From: Roseiarcus sp963741405
GTDB taxonomy: Bacteria; Pseudomonadota; Alphaproteobacteria; Rhizobiales; Beijerinckiaceae
Length of the DNA stretch: 64,000 bases
Assembly: GCA_963741405.1 (NCBI GenBank)
Contig: CAVUHX010000024.1
Coordinates: 1-64,000, forward strand
Reading direction: 5' to 3'
A model generated the notes under the pieces. It had not been told where the DNA came from and did no database searches. It saw only the letters and a program-made list of their open reading frames with translations. Positions 55,665 through 64,000 of this stretch are shown here, in pieces. How positions within the stretch are numbered: the stretch's first letter is position 1; every line of letters begins with the position of its first letter. A program made the position numbers and the translations under genes.

Positions 55665-56402
55665 CTACCGATCAACGCGGACCCAGCCATGCAGGCCGAG
55701 GCGTTCCTGCGGCAGGTAGGCCGCCTTGTAGCCCATCTTCCGCGACCCCTCGACCCAATAGCCGAGATAGACATGAGGCAGGCCGAGGGTTCTGGCCTTT
55801 TCGATGTGGTCCAGGATGACGAAGGCGCCGAGCGAACGGCGGGCGTGATGGGGGGCGTAAAAGGAATAGACGAGCGACAGGCCGTCTGCGAGCCGGTCAG
55901 TCAGGCAGACCGCGTAGAGAGGTCCCGACCCTTGCGCGTCCTGGCCGCGTACGCGGTACTCAACAAGTTGAGTGTCGATATGGGTGTCCTCGACCATCAT
56001 GGCGAAATCGAGCGACGACATATCCGCCATACCTCCCTCGGGATGGCGCGCATCGAGATAGGTGCGGAAGAGGGCGAAATGCTCGTTCGTCGGCTTCGGA
56101 GGAATGAGGGCGCCGACGATATCTGCATTGGCGCGAAGGGCGCGGCGCTGGCTGTCGTTAGGATGGAATTCGTCGACCAGCACGCGGACCGAAACGCAGG
56201 CCCTGCAACTTTCGCAGGCCGGCCGGTAGGCGATCGTCTGCGAGCGACGGAAGCCCGTCTGGGTGAGGAGGTCGTTCAGCGAGGTGGCGCGCTTGCCGAC
56301 AAGATGAGTGAAGATCTTGCGTTCCTGCTGGCCGGGCAGATAAGGGCATGGCGATGGCGCGGTCAGATAGAACTGAGGCGCATCGCGCAATTCCCTCGTC
56401 AC
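55665..56402 (-). CDS. bpt: Arginyl/leucyl-tRNA--protein transferase
   Basis: The 245-residue enzyme matches bacterial Bpt/ATE. The N-terminal zinc-cysteine region is PCPYLPGQQERKIFTHL, followed by FRRSQTIAYRPACESCRACV and SVRVLVDEFHPNDSQRRAL. C-terminal segments are YSFYAPHHARRSLGAFVI and LPHVYLGYWVEGSRKMGYKA. It transfers Leu (Bpt) or Arg to substrates with N-terminal Asp or Glu, feeding the ClpS-ClpA route. In Hyphomicrobiales it normally lies next to hemB and an RDD gene. The frame is intact. Confidence 0.95.
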   Translation of the reverse strand: MTRELRDAPQFYLTAPSPCPYLPGQQERKIFTHLVGKRATSLNDLLTQTGFRRSQTIAYRPACESCRACVSVRVLVDEFHPNDSQRRALRANADIVGALIPPKPTNEHFALFRTYLDARHPEGGMADMSSLDFAMMVEDTHIDTQLVEYRVRGQDAQGSGPLYAVCLTDRLADGLSLVYSFYAPHHARRSLGAFVILDHIEKARTLGLPHVYLGYWVEGSRKMGYKAAYLPQERLGLHGWVRVDR

Positions 56403-56480
56403 GCTTTCCTCCCCTCGCCTCGAAGGCGGCCGTCAGCGCGCCGGTTCCTCATTAGAAATGCACGCGCGTGGTCGTTTGTT

Positions 56481-56927
56481 TCAAAGGCGACGCACCATCA
56501 CGACGCCAGCGACGATGTCGTGCAGGCATCGCTTCTCCGGGTCGACCAGCGACACCAGAAAGATCGGCGGGAAGAACCAGCTGACATAGAACAGGACGGC
56601 CTGAACCGCGGCGTTGACGAAGGGGACGCGCGCGCCGTTTTCGTACATACGCATTTCGAGGTCCATCGCCCGCATGCCCGGCGTCGCCATCCTGGCGCCG
56701 GATACGGAAAGCCCGTTGTAGAAAAACGCAACGATCGGCCACAGCGGGGGCAGGAAGAAGAGCGCGAACCCGAGGGTAAGCACCACCGAGGCGGTCCACA
56801 GGAGCGCGACCAGCACACTGACGATCGCGAAATCGAAGCAGACCGCGAGAATCCGCCGCGTCCGGACCCCAGCCAGCGCGTCGGCGCGCAGGGTCTGAGC
56901 GGGCGTCGTCGCAGAGAAATTGGACAT
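56481..56927 (-). CDS. RDD family membrane protein
   Basis: The 148-residue protein has RRILAVCFDFAIVSVLVALL with the RDD-type motif (R..A..FD), then FFLPPLWPIVAFFYNGLS, ATPGMRAMDLEMR and LVSLVDPEKRCLHDIVAGVV. Three or four helices are predicted. RDD proteins are proposed transporters or modulators of uncertain substrate. I used the ATG at 56927 (MSNFSATTPAQT), which fits homologues. It precedes bpt by about 80 bp on the same strand, so the two may be co-transcribed. The hemB-RDD-bpt neighbourhood is broken only by the insert at 50.5-55.2 kb. Confidence 0.92.
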   Translation of the reverse strand: MSNFSATTPAQTLRADALAGVRTRRILAVCFDFAIVSVLVALLWTASVVLTLGFALFFLPPLWPIVAFFYNGLSVSGARMATPGMRAMDLEMRMYENGARVPFVNAAVQAVLFYVSWFFPPIFLVSLVDPEKRCLHDIVAGVVMVRRL

Positions 56928-56991
56928 GAAAACCTCCGGGCGCAACCGCCCCCGAGCGCGCTCGCAGGATGTGGGAGGCTCACCCGCCAAG

Positions 56992-58302
56992 TCAAGACCG
57001 TCGTGGGAACAGGTTGTGCGTCACGTTATCGCGCTGTCCGAGCAGGCCGTGCGGACGCAGGCCGATGAAAACAATGAGCAGCGCAAAGACGGCTATATCA
57101 CGGTCTTCGATTGGGAATAATGCGGACCATCCAGCCTCGGCCGCCCCGATCACCAGCCCTCCGAGGAAGGCGCCCGGTATGGACCCGATCCCGCCGACGA
57201 TCGCGGCCGCGAGCGCTTTCAGGGTCAGTGTGGCCGAAAGGCCGTACCCGACCGCTCCATACGCGGCCGTCATGATCGCCCCGGCGAGGCCGGCGAGCGC
57301 CCCGGACAGCGCGAAAGCCCGGATCGTGACGGCGACAGGGCTTACGCCCACAAGCTCGGCGGCGAGCGGGTCGTCGGCGTAGGCGCGCCAATCGCGCCCG
57401 GTCCGCGTCCAGCGGAAGAGGAGGATCAGCCCGAGGCCGACCGCCAGCGTGAGCCCGGTCGCCAGGAAGGTCATCGGCGTCGCGACCGCGATGAAATGAT
57501 CGGAGCGCGCGAGCGCGAAGGGCTGGTTGAACAATGGACTCATCCAGCTCGTCCGGTCGCCCTGGGCGACCCGCAAGAGTTCCTGGAGAAAAAGCGCCAG
57601 ACCCACGGTCGCCACCAGCGCCTGCTGGCCCCTTGCGCTGCGCAGCGGAATGAAAACCGCCCGCGCCGAGGCGTAGCCCCACCCGCAGGCCACCGCCGCA
57701 GCCAGTGCGAAGGACGCGATGAGAAGGGGAGCAGGAGGAAGCCCGGCGAACGCGAGCGCCGCCATCGCCGCCGCGTAGCCGCCGGCCGCGGCGAGCTCGC
57801 CGAAAGCAAAATTGATCCGGCCGATCAACCCGTAAACCAGCGAATAGGCCGCCGCCAGCAGAGCATAGATTGCGGACAGCGGCAGGCCGTCCACCGCCAT
57901 TTGAATCCCGTATGCGGCGCTTCCCGGCACACGGAAGGTTCCGCCGATGTCGCCGAGCGGGGCCGGGTCGGCGGCCCGACCCTCCGGCGTCGAAAGCCAG
58001 TAGCGCACGAGGAAGAAGAGCTGCGTCTCGGACAGCGGCTCGCCGTCGAGCGTCAGCGAGACGAGATCGCGGGATTCCCGCGGCCGTCCTGGCTCGCGGA
58101 AGCGGCAGGCGACAAGGCGCCGCCTCAGCTCTCCGCCCGGCGGCGCCTGAGCAGAAAAGGCGACGCTAAGCCCGCGCCCGTCCGGATCGGGCTGCTCGCT
58201 TTCGATCGAGATCTGCGCCCCTTCCGACGTCAGCGCTGGCAGCGCGATGCGGCAGAGCCTGGCCTGGTCGGTCTCGAGCGCCGCCGAGCAGCCCACGAGC
58301 AT
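56992..58302 (-). CDS. LivH-type branched-chain amino-acid ABC permease with an N-terminal extracytoplasmic extension
   Basis: The 436-residue protein has about eight membrane helices in its C-terminal 290 residues, with LivH-like motifs (YSLVYGLIGRINFAFGELAA, GVSPVAVTIRAFALSGALAG, then GGIGSIPGAFLGGLVIG). The first 130 residues are soluble. Upstream in-frame codons give a lipobox-like signal (LLAALIALCMLVGCS), so translation probably begins earlier, at a TTG near 58402. No LivM, LivG, LivF or binding protein adjoins it; a fused substrate-binding or docking segment is possible. The cognate ATPases must be elsewhere, or the gene is an orphan. Confidence 0.85.
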   Translation of the reverse strand: MLVGCSAALETDQARLCRIALPALTSEGAQISIESEQPDPDGRGLSVAFSAQAPPGGELRRRLVACRFREPGRPRESRDLVSLTLDGEPLSETQLFFLVRYWLSTPEGRAADPAPLGDIGGTFRVPGSAAYGIQMAVDGLPLSAIYALLAAAYSLVYGLIGRINFAFGELAAAGGYAAAMAALAFAGLPPAPLLIASFALAAAVACGWGYASARAVFIPLRSARGQQALVATVGLALFLQELLRVAQGDRTSWMSPLFNQPFALARSDHFIAVATPMTFLATGLTLAVGLGLILLFRWTRTGRDWRAYADDPLAAELVGVSPVAVTIRAFALSGALAGLAGAIMTAAYGAVGYGLSATLTLKALAAAIVGGIGSIPGAFLGGLVIGAAEAGWSALFPIEDRDIAVFALLIVFIGLRPHGLLGQRDNVTHNLFPRRS

Positions 58303-58528
58303 GCAAAGCGCGATGAGAGCGGCGAGAAGGCGAACCGGGCGCCCGGCATAGCGCCAACCGCCTGCTCCATCCGGCGTTGAAAAGCTTCCGGCGTCAACTC
58401 CGCCTCATGGCGCCCCCGGGACAAGCTGCCCCGCGACCAGCCAAAGAGCAAGAGAGCGTCGTTGCGTGCTTCTGTTCCCTGCAGCGTGATATGGAGCGAC
58501 GGACGCCGCAGTGCACCGAGTGAGCGCC

Positions 58529-59509
58529 ATGACCATTCTCGTCACCGGAAGTTCGGGACACTTGGGCGAAGCCGTGATGCGCGTGCTGCGGGAATCCGGG
58601 CGCGAGGCGATCGGGCTTGACCTGACGCCGGGCCCTTTCGCCGACGTCGTCGGCTGCGTCGCCGACCGGCGGCTCGTCGCACGCTGCCTCGCCGGCGTCC
58701 GCTCAGTCCTTCACGCGGCGACCCTCCACAAGCCGCATGTCGCGACCCACGAGCGGGAGGAGTTCGTGACGACCAATGTGCGCGGCACGCTCATCCTCCT
58801 GGAGGAGGCCTTGCGAGCCGGGGTCGGAAGCTTCGTCATGACCTCGACGACCAGCGCCTTCGGCGACGCCCTGAACCCGCTGCCGGGAGAGCCCGCGGCC
58901 TGGATCGACGAGAGCGTCGCTCCCGCTCCCAAGAACATTTACGGCGTCACCAAGACGGCCGCCGAGGATCTCTGCCGCCTCTTCTCGCGCAACGAGCGCC
59001 TGCCATGCGTCATTCTCAGGACTTCGCGGTTCTTTCCGGAAGTCGACGACGATCCAAAAGCTCGGGCGACCTTCGCCGACGCCAATCTCAAGGCGAACGA
59101 GTTTCTGTACCGCCGGGTGGCGATCGAGGACGTCGTGGAGGCGCATCTGGTCGCCCTCGAACGCGCGCCCTCAATCGGGTTCGGGAAGTATGTCGTCAGC
59201 GCGACGACGCCGTTCCGCCGCGAGGACGCCACGCGCCTGAGGGCGGAGGCCGAGGCGGTCGTGCGCGAGCGCGCTTCCGGCTGGGAGGACGAGTATGCGC
59301 GCCGGGGCTGGCGCATGGCGGAGAGCATCGACCGGGTCTACGACAATGCCCTGGCGCGGCGCGAGCTCGGCTGGCGTCCGCGGTGGAACTTCGCCGCTAT
59401 TGTTGAGCGGTTGCGCGAGACCGGCGACATCCGTGGCCCGCTGGCCAAGGCGATCGGCGAAAAGGGCTATCATCCGGAGCGGCCCGACAAGGCTCGCTCT
59501 CCGGGCTGA
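58529..59509 (+). CDS. NAD-dependent epimerase/dehydratase (extended SDR)
   Basis: The 326-residue extended SDR has the Rossmann loop VTGSSGHLGEAVMRVL at residues 5-20 and HAATLHKPHVATHERE. The catalytic YxxxK is IYGVTKTAAED, with the active-site serine/threonine in MTSTTSAFG. It binds NAD and most likely acts on a nucleotide sugar or a hydroxyacyl compound; substrate unknown. The ATG at 58529 starts directly with the Rossmann strand. It is intact and lies between the ABC permease and the IS630 remnant. Confidence 0.9.
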   Translation: MTILVTGSSGHLGEAVMRVLRESGREAIGLDLTPGPFADVVGCVADRRLVARCLAGVRSVLHAATLHKPHVATHEREEFVTTNVRGTLILLEEALRAGVGSFVMTSTTSAFGDALNPLPGEPAAWIDESVAPAPKNIYGVTKTAAEDLCRLFSRNERLPCVILRTSRFFPEVDDDPKARATFADANLKANEFLYRRVAIEDVVEAHLVALERAPSIGFGKYVVSATTPFRREDATRLRAEAEAVVRERASGWEDEYARRGWRMAESIDRVYDNALARRELGWRPRWNFAAIVERLRETGDIRGPLAKAIGEKGYHPERPDKARSPG

Positions 59510-59585
59510 GCCGTCGGCTTGGATCGACCACTCCCGGCGTCAAGACCAAGCGGGCCCGGAGGCAGTGAAGAAAAATATATCGGTG

Positions 59586-60200
59586 TCACGCGAGGATCCG
59601 AAAATTCTTCGGGTTGATGACGCGGAAATCGTCGGTGATGGTCGACGAGAACTCGTCGAACCGCCGCGGCACGGTTTCGCGCAGGAATCCGAGCACGGCT
59701 TCGGCAAAGTCGCGGAATTTGGCGTATCGGCGGTTGTGGGTGACGTTCTCGTTCATCACCTTCCACAGGCGCTCGATTGGGTTGAGGTGCGGACAGTAGG
59801 GCGGCACGAAATGCAGGACGATGCGTCTGCCTGGCTGTTGCAGCCAGTCCTGGACGGCTCGGGCATGATGGTAGCGGGCGTTGTCGAGGAAGACGTGGAT
59901 GAGGCTCATCGTCGAATAGGCGCGTTCCAGCGAGGCGAACAAGTCGATGGAGCTTTGCGCGTCGACGGTCTGGACTTCCTTCATCCTGAGCTTTTCGAAG
60001 GATGATGCGGGTCTGTCCGGTCTCCAGGTCGATCGCGCCGTGCAGGTTCAGCCGCTCGCGCCCGGACGTCACATCGATCGCGCAACGTTGGCCGCGTGGC
60101 AGCCACCGTCCGGCGGGTTTGGCCTGGTGGGTCGGATGGACGGCGTCGACGTAGGCGATCGTCTCGTCCCCATCGAGCGAGTTGCGCAAATCCTCGTGCG
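59586..60200 (-). pseudogene. IS630-family transposase remnant
   Basis: The distal part of an IS630 DDE transposase is readable in two frames: YVDAVHPTHQAKPAGRWLPR (first Asp), GRERLNLHGAIDLETGQTRI, then LIHVFLDNARYHHARAVQDW (second Asp) and FVPPYCPHLNPIERLWKVMN (Glu). It ends at 59586. A frameshift lies near 59985, and the N-terminal HTH half is missing beyond 60200. It cannot transpose. It sits directly upstream of the egtB remnant on the opposite strand and may have contributed to the loss of egtB expression. Confidence 0.88.
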
Positions 60201-60359
60201 GGGATTTTTCTCATCGCAGGGAGACACGGCCTCGGAGGGAAACGGGGCGCTCGAATCCGATGCGGGAAACAAATTGGTGGCTGCGGCGTTCTTCCGGCTC
60301 GTTTCGGCGGGCCGGCCGGCTTCGTCGACTCCGCAACCATGACCGAGGATCCGGCGTGA

Positions 60360-61627
60360 TGGATCGAACCGCTGAGGTTGCGCCGGAACGACAATCGCCA
60401 ATCAGCGCGTTGCGGGCGCAATTCCACCGCATCCGCGCGTTCAGCATCGCCCTTGCAGGGAATCTTTTGGACGCAGACGCAACCGCGCAATCGATGCCGG
60501 ACGCCTCGCCAACCAAGTGGCACCTGGCCCATACGACTTGGTTCTTCGAGACTTTCGTACTCCGGGACCGCCTTCCGCATTACCGCCTCTTCGACCGGCG
60601 CTTTCCCTTCCTGTTCAACAGCTATTACGAATCCGAAGCGGATCGCATCTCCCGGCCTTCATGCGGCTTGATCACGCGTCCATCACTCGATGCGGTTTAT
60701 TCCTATCGGGCACGTGTCGACGAAGCGATGGAGCGGGTGTACGAAGATGTGTCGTCCGAAGCGGCGGCCCTGGTCGAGCTTGGCTGCCACCACGAACAGC
60801 AGCATCAGGAAGTCCTCCTCTCCGACATCCTCCACCTGTTTGCGCAAAATCCACTCGCGCCTGCGGCGCCTGGGACGACAAACCCGCGCCGGCGACGCGC
60901 TGGGTGAAAGGCCGCTTCGGTCCAACCGAGATCTCATGACGGCCTCGGCTTCGCGTTCGATTGCGCGAGCCCCCGGCACACACAATGGGTTCATCCACAC
61001 ATGCTCGCCAGCCGCCTCGTCACCAATGGCGAGTGGCGCGCTTTCATCGATGATGGCGGGTGCGGGGAGGCCGACCTCTGGTTGTCGGACGGCTGGGCCT
61101 TGGCGCGGCAAAACTCGATCGAGGCGCCGCTCTATTGGCGTAAGGGGCGCGACGGCGACTGGGCCTTTCAGTTCGGCCTGGGCGGCTTTACTGCGATCGA
61201 CCCGGCAGAGCCGGTTCGTCACATCAGCTTCTACGAAGCCGACGCATTTGCCCGCTGGGCGGGCGCCCGATTGCCGACCGAAGCGGAGTGGGAAAGCGAT
61301 GCCGAAGGGCTTGACCCGGAAATTGGCGTGTTCGCGGACGAGGCGGACGCAGTCCGGCCGCGTCCTGCCCCAAGCCGCCCCGGCCTGAGTCAGATGTCTG
61401 GGGACCTTTGGGAATGGACCGGGTCGGCCTTCCTTCCCCATCCCGGTTTCCGGCCGGCGCCCGGCGCGGTCGGAGAATACAACGGTAAGTTCAAGTCCGG
61501 CCAATTCGTTCTCAAAGGCGGAAGCTGCGCCACGCCTCGCGGGCACGCGCGCTCGAGTTACCGCAACTTCTTCTATCCGCACCAGCGTTGGCAATTTGCA
61601 CGCTTGCGCCTCGCCCGGGACAGCTGA
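60360..61627 (+). pseudogene. egtB: Ergothioneine biosynthesis protein EgtB, two frameshifts
   Basis: The N-terminal DinB-like domain starts at 60360 and has the iron-binding motif HHEQQHQEVL (HX3HXE). After QNPLAPA near 60865 the frame changes to CGAWDDKPAPATRW, and near 60931 to HDGLGFAFDCASP. The formylglycine-generating-enzyme fold (LVTNGEWRAFIDDGG, RLPTEAEWE, LKGGSCATPRGHARSSYRN) then runs to 61627. The intact enzyme of about 420 residues would use iron and O2 to form the C-S bond of hercynylcysteine sulfoxide. As read the enzyme is split into three pieces. Confidence 0.88.
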
Positions 61628-62602
61628 TGCTTCAACGATCAAATGTTCCGCGTCTGACGGACTTCAGCGAGGTCGACCCGGCTTTTCGTCGCGACGTATT
61701 GGACGGCCTCGGCGCGAGGCCGCGGAGCATCCCGGCCCGCTGGTTTTACGATCGCGCCGGCTCCGAGCTCTTCGAAGCGATCACAGCCTTGCCCGAGTAC
61801 TACCTCACACGAATCGAGCGGTCGCTCCTTTCGCAATCGGCAAACGAGATCGCGGCGTTGACCGATCCGAGGCGCGCTGTGGTCGAGTTTGGCTCGGGTT
61901 CCTCCGCCAAGACGCCGATATTGCTGTCTGCAGTCGACCCAGTCGCCTACGTGCCGATCGATATCTCGAGAGATTTCCTGTGGGAATCGATGCCACGGCT
62001 CTCGAAGTTGTTCGCCGGCTTGCCGGTCCTTCCTCTCGAAGGGGACTTTACCGCAAGACTCCGGCTCCCTGCGGCGATCGGTTTCGCCCCGCGGCTCGGC
62101 TTCTTTCCGGGCTCGACGATCGGGAATTCCTGGCTCCCGACGCGGTCGATCTGCTGCGGACGATGGCCGGGACTCTGGGCGGAGGTTCGATGCTGCTGAT
62201 TGGGATCGACCGCATCAAGAAGGCGGACATTCTCCTGCCCGCTTATGACAATTCGCAAGGTGTAACAACAGCCATCAATCTCAATCTCCTGCATCGCATC
62301 AACCGCGAGCTCAACGGCTCTTTGCCCGTCCAGGCGTTTCGACACGTTGCACGGTGGAACGACGCCAAGCGCGAATTGAAATGCATCTCGAGGCTGTTCG
62401 TGACGTGCGCTTCGAGGTCGGCGGCCGGCGCTTTTCGATGACGAAAGGCGAGACAATTCATACCGAGAACAGCCTCAAATACGGTCTGCGGGACGTCCTC
62501 CTGCTTCTGCGGGCCGGCCGATGGACTCTAATTGCCGATTGGACAGATTCAGAGGGACTCTTCTCGCTGATCCTTGCAAAGACGCATGTCAGCCACGGCT
62601 GA
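61627..62602 (+). pseudogene. egtD: Histidine N-alpha-methyltransferase EgtD, two frameshifts
   Basis: The ATG at 61627 overlaps the egtB stop (TGATG). The SAM-binding part is in the first frame (RWFYDRAGSELFEAITALPE, VEFGSGSSAKTPILL, YVPIDIS). Near 62120 one base seems lost (FPGSTIGN, then FLAPDAVDLLRTMAG in another frame). Near 62375 the frame changes again, to RIEMHLEAVRDVRF, and ends in IHTENSLKYGL, the conserved tail, at 62602. An intact enzyme would trimethylate histidine to hercynine, the first step of ergothioneine synthesis. Confidence 0.88.
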
Positions 62603-63938
62603 GCATTCGCCGCGGCGTGAGCCAGAAGGGCGTCAGACAGAGCGGCGTCGAGGACAGGGGCAGGATCGAGTCCCGAATCGGGACGCCTATCACGTCGCAC
62701 ACGAACCTCCGCCTCGCCTCGATCCGTGCGAACACAGCGGAATAGCGCTCGCGCAGCGCGGCTCTCAGGGCCGTGTCGGCGAACACGATTCCGTCCTCGC
62801 AGTTCAGCGCCCATCCGCGCCTGAGCGGCGTCGGGATGACGTCGACCTGAAACGGCATGCCCGAGACGATCGGTTCAGGCGAGCCGGGTCGGACGGGCGT
62901 ATGGATCCATTCGTCGTGGCCGGTGAGGTGCCCCGGATTGAGCGCCGAGCGCAAGGGCGGCCGTGACCGCTCGAACACCGCGCCGCCGGCTACTTCGATA
63001 TCGGCCGTCTCGTACCAAGCGACGCGGCTTTTGAAATAGGCGGCCGCCGTCTTCAGGAAGGCTTCGTCATACTTCGCGACGATGCCGGCCCGGGCGGAGA
63101 GCCCACCCCAGTAGCCGACCCCTGCCGTGACGCCGTCGCCGGCCTTCACGGTCCTGCCGTCCGGCGAGCGGAGCCCGACGACCTCACGAGATGAATCTCC
63201 GGTCGCGTACATGACGTGAGCGGTCAAGACCTCGCCCGCGTAACCCATCGCGCCAGCGGCTTCGAACTCGGTCACGCCGGGCCGGGTCGCCTCGATCATC
63301 CTCCAAACGGCGGCCGAGGATCTCGTGGCACCCCACTCGTGGAAGGCGACTCCATCGGCATCGATCACGGCTCGGAGGCCGGTCTCGGGATGCATCAGAA
63401 CGGGCGTCGCATCGCGCAACGCCTCGGTCCCCCCGACGATCCCCGCGATGAGCGAAACGAAGGCGTGCGGGAGGTAGAAGCCTGCCGCGGCCTCGCCCCA
63501 TTCGGCCGGCTCGAGGTATTTCCAGCCCACGAGACCGATCGACTGGCCGCGCTTCAGTCCCGCGTCTCTCAACACGGCGGCGAGCGATGGGCGTGCGTCA
63601 CGGTCCTGACCCATGAGGCTCATGGTCTGCGCCAGGACGGTTTCGAGGCCTGGAAGGCTCGCCTCGGGCGCGTAGCCGAGCCCTTCGTTGCCGACAACGA
63701 GAATCCTCCTGTTGCGCGGCCCGAGCAGGAGCAGCGCCTCCTCGAACCGCGGATCATAGCCGGAAAGGAAGGCAATATTCGCGTTGTGCTCCCGGTCGGC
63801 GTAGACGACAAGCCAGTCGCATCCGGATCGTAGCCAGGCTTCGCGGCATCGCTCCCCGTAGGACGACGCCGGCATCTTTGGCGGCGACTCGGGAATGCCG
63901 AACGCCGGAATCGCGATGTCGCGCAGGACTGCCGGCAC
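62589..63938 (-). CDS. M24-fold (Xaa-Pro aminopeptidase-like) protein without the metal-binding aspartates
   Basis: The 449-residue pita-bread-fold protein has a creatinase-type N-domain (LVVYADREHNANIAFLSGYD) and an M24 C-domain with ARPGVTEFEAAGAMGYAGEV, NPGHLTGHDEWIHTP and FQVDVIPTP. Active M24 enzymes have an aspartate pair in a DxG...D segment; here it reads VTAGVGYWGGLSARAG, with both aspartates gone. It is therefore probably not a metallopeptidase. Its 3' end overlaps the convergent egtD end by 14 bp. It may bind a small ligand or be a divergent hydrolase. Confidence 0.82.
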   Translation of the reverse strand: MPAVLRDIAIPAFGIPESPPKMPASSYGERCREAWLRSGCDWLVVYADREHNANIAFLSGYDPRFEEALLLLGPRNRRILVVGNEGLGYAPEASLPGLETVLAQTMSLMGQDRDARPSLAAVLRDAGLKRGQSIGLVGWKYLEPAEWGEAAAGFYLPHAFVSLIAGIVGGTEALRDATPVLMHPETGLRAVIDADGVAFHEWGATRSSAAVWRMIEATRPGVTEFEAAGAMGYAGEVLTAHVMYATGDSSREVVGLRSPDGRTVKAGDGVTAGVGYWGGLSARAGIVAKYDEAFLKTAAAYFKSRVAWYETADIEVAGGAVFERSRPPLRSALNPGHLTGHDEWIHTPVRPGSPEPIVSGMPFQVDVIPTPLRRGWALNCEDGIVFADTALRAALRERYSAVFARIEARRRFVCDVIGVPIRDSILPLSSTPLCLTPFWLTPRRMLSRG

Positions 63939-64000
63939 GATATTCCTCCTCCAAAGCGCCCTCGTCGGCGAGGGACTCGCGGGCGCCGGTTCACGGAACG

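Noticed and set aside
55238..55774. 178-codon minus-strand frame upstream of the Nudix gene
   Set aside because: It runs into bpt in another frame and has no family resemblance; treated as intergenic.
54576..57068. 830-codon open frame on the plus strand
   Set aside because: It is antisense to the Nudix, bpt and RDD genes and has no family resemblance; a GC-rich shadow.

Overview
The window is high-GC DNA from an alphaproteobacterium, most likely a member of the Hyphomicrobiales (Rhizobiales; Beijerinckiaceae/Methylocystaceae-like). The evidence is an alphaproteobacterial-type hemB next to an RDD protein and the bpt arginyl/leucyl transferase, clpS-clpA, a phasin and a class I PHA synthase, a DUF1614 membrane protein, an Omp25-like porin, and a complete N-ATPase gene set. 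The species cannot be fixed from the sequence alone.

Layout. 0-5.5 kb: tRNA-Pro, a broken serine hydrolase, a FemAB-like GNAT overlapping a HIT protein, a DUF1614 protein and an outer-membrane beta-barrel. 5.6-13 kb: aspS, a decayed CPA1 Na+/H+ antiporter, an enoyl-CoA hydratase/CoA-binding pair, a frameshifted ornithine cyclodeaminase and an M20 amidohydrolase. 13-19.8 kb: a strongly decayed block (EEP nuclease, PLD/cardiolipin synthase, GH15-like protein, one of two tandem epimerases, MmyB-type regulator). 19.8-26.3 kb: the operon atpDCQRBEFAG on the minus strand, the layout of the sodium-type N-ATPase, with frameshifts in atpC and atpF. 26.6-34.6 kb: DEAD-box helicase, small proteins, HesB/IscA-type protein, DUF815 ATPase, clpA, clpS and a phasin with an unusually clear promoter/operator. 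34.9-45.5 kb: D,D-carboxypeptidase with SPOR domain, DnaJ/VWA pair, the transglutaminase-like/alpha-E/circularly permuted ATP-grasp operon, aat, TetR regulator and an AlaC/DapL-type aminotransferase. 45.7-50.5 kb: phaC, a second TetR regulator, hemB. 50.5-55.2 kb: an accessory insert (IS1-type remnant, AT-rich unknown ORF, TPR tail of a cyclase-like protein, a membrane protein resembling Pycsar TM effectors, a SohB-type protease, fused VOC and GFA remnants, a Nudix hydrolase behind a GTTC-N7-GTTC site) lying between hemB and its usual neighbours. 55.7-64 kb: bpt, RDD protein, an unusual LivH-type permease, an epimerase, an IS630 remnant, frameshifted egtB and egtD, and an M24-fold protein.

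How the genes work together. ClpA, ClpS, Aat and Bpt together make up a bacterial N-degron (N-end rule) pathway, all within about 25 kb. PhaC and the phasin belong to polyhydroxyalkanoate storage. Two sodium-handling systems (N-ATPase and CPA1 antiporter) and the ergothioneine genes egtBD all carry disruptions.

About sixteen genes are frameshifted, truncated or remnant, while long housekeeping genes (aspS, clpA, hemB, phaC, atpA, atpD) are open throughout. That uneven pattern favours real gene decay over uniform sequencing error, but single-base indels in an assembly can only be excluded with reads.
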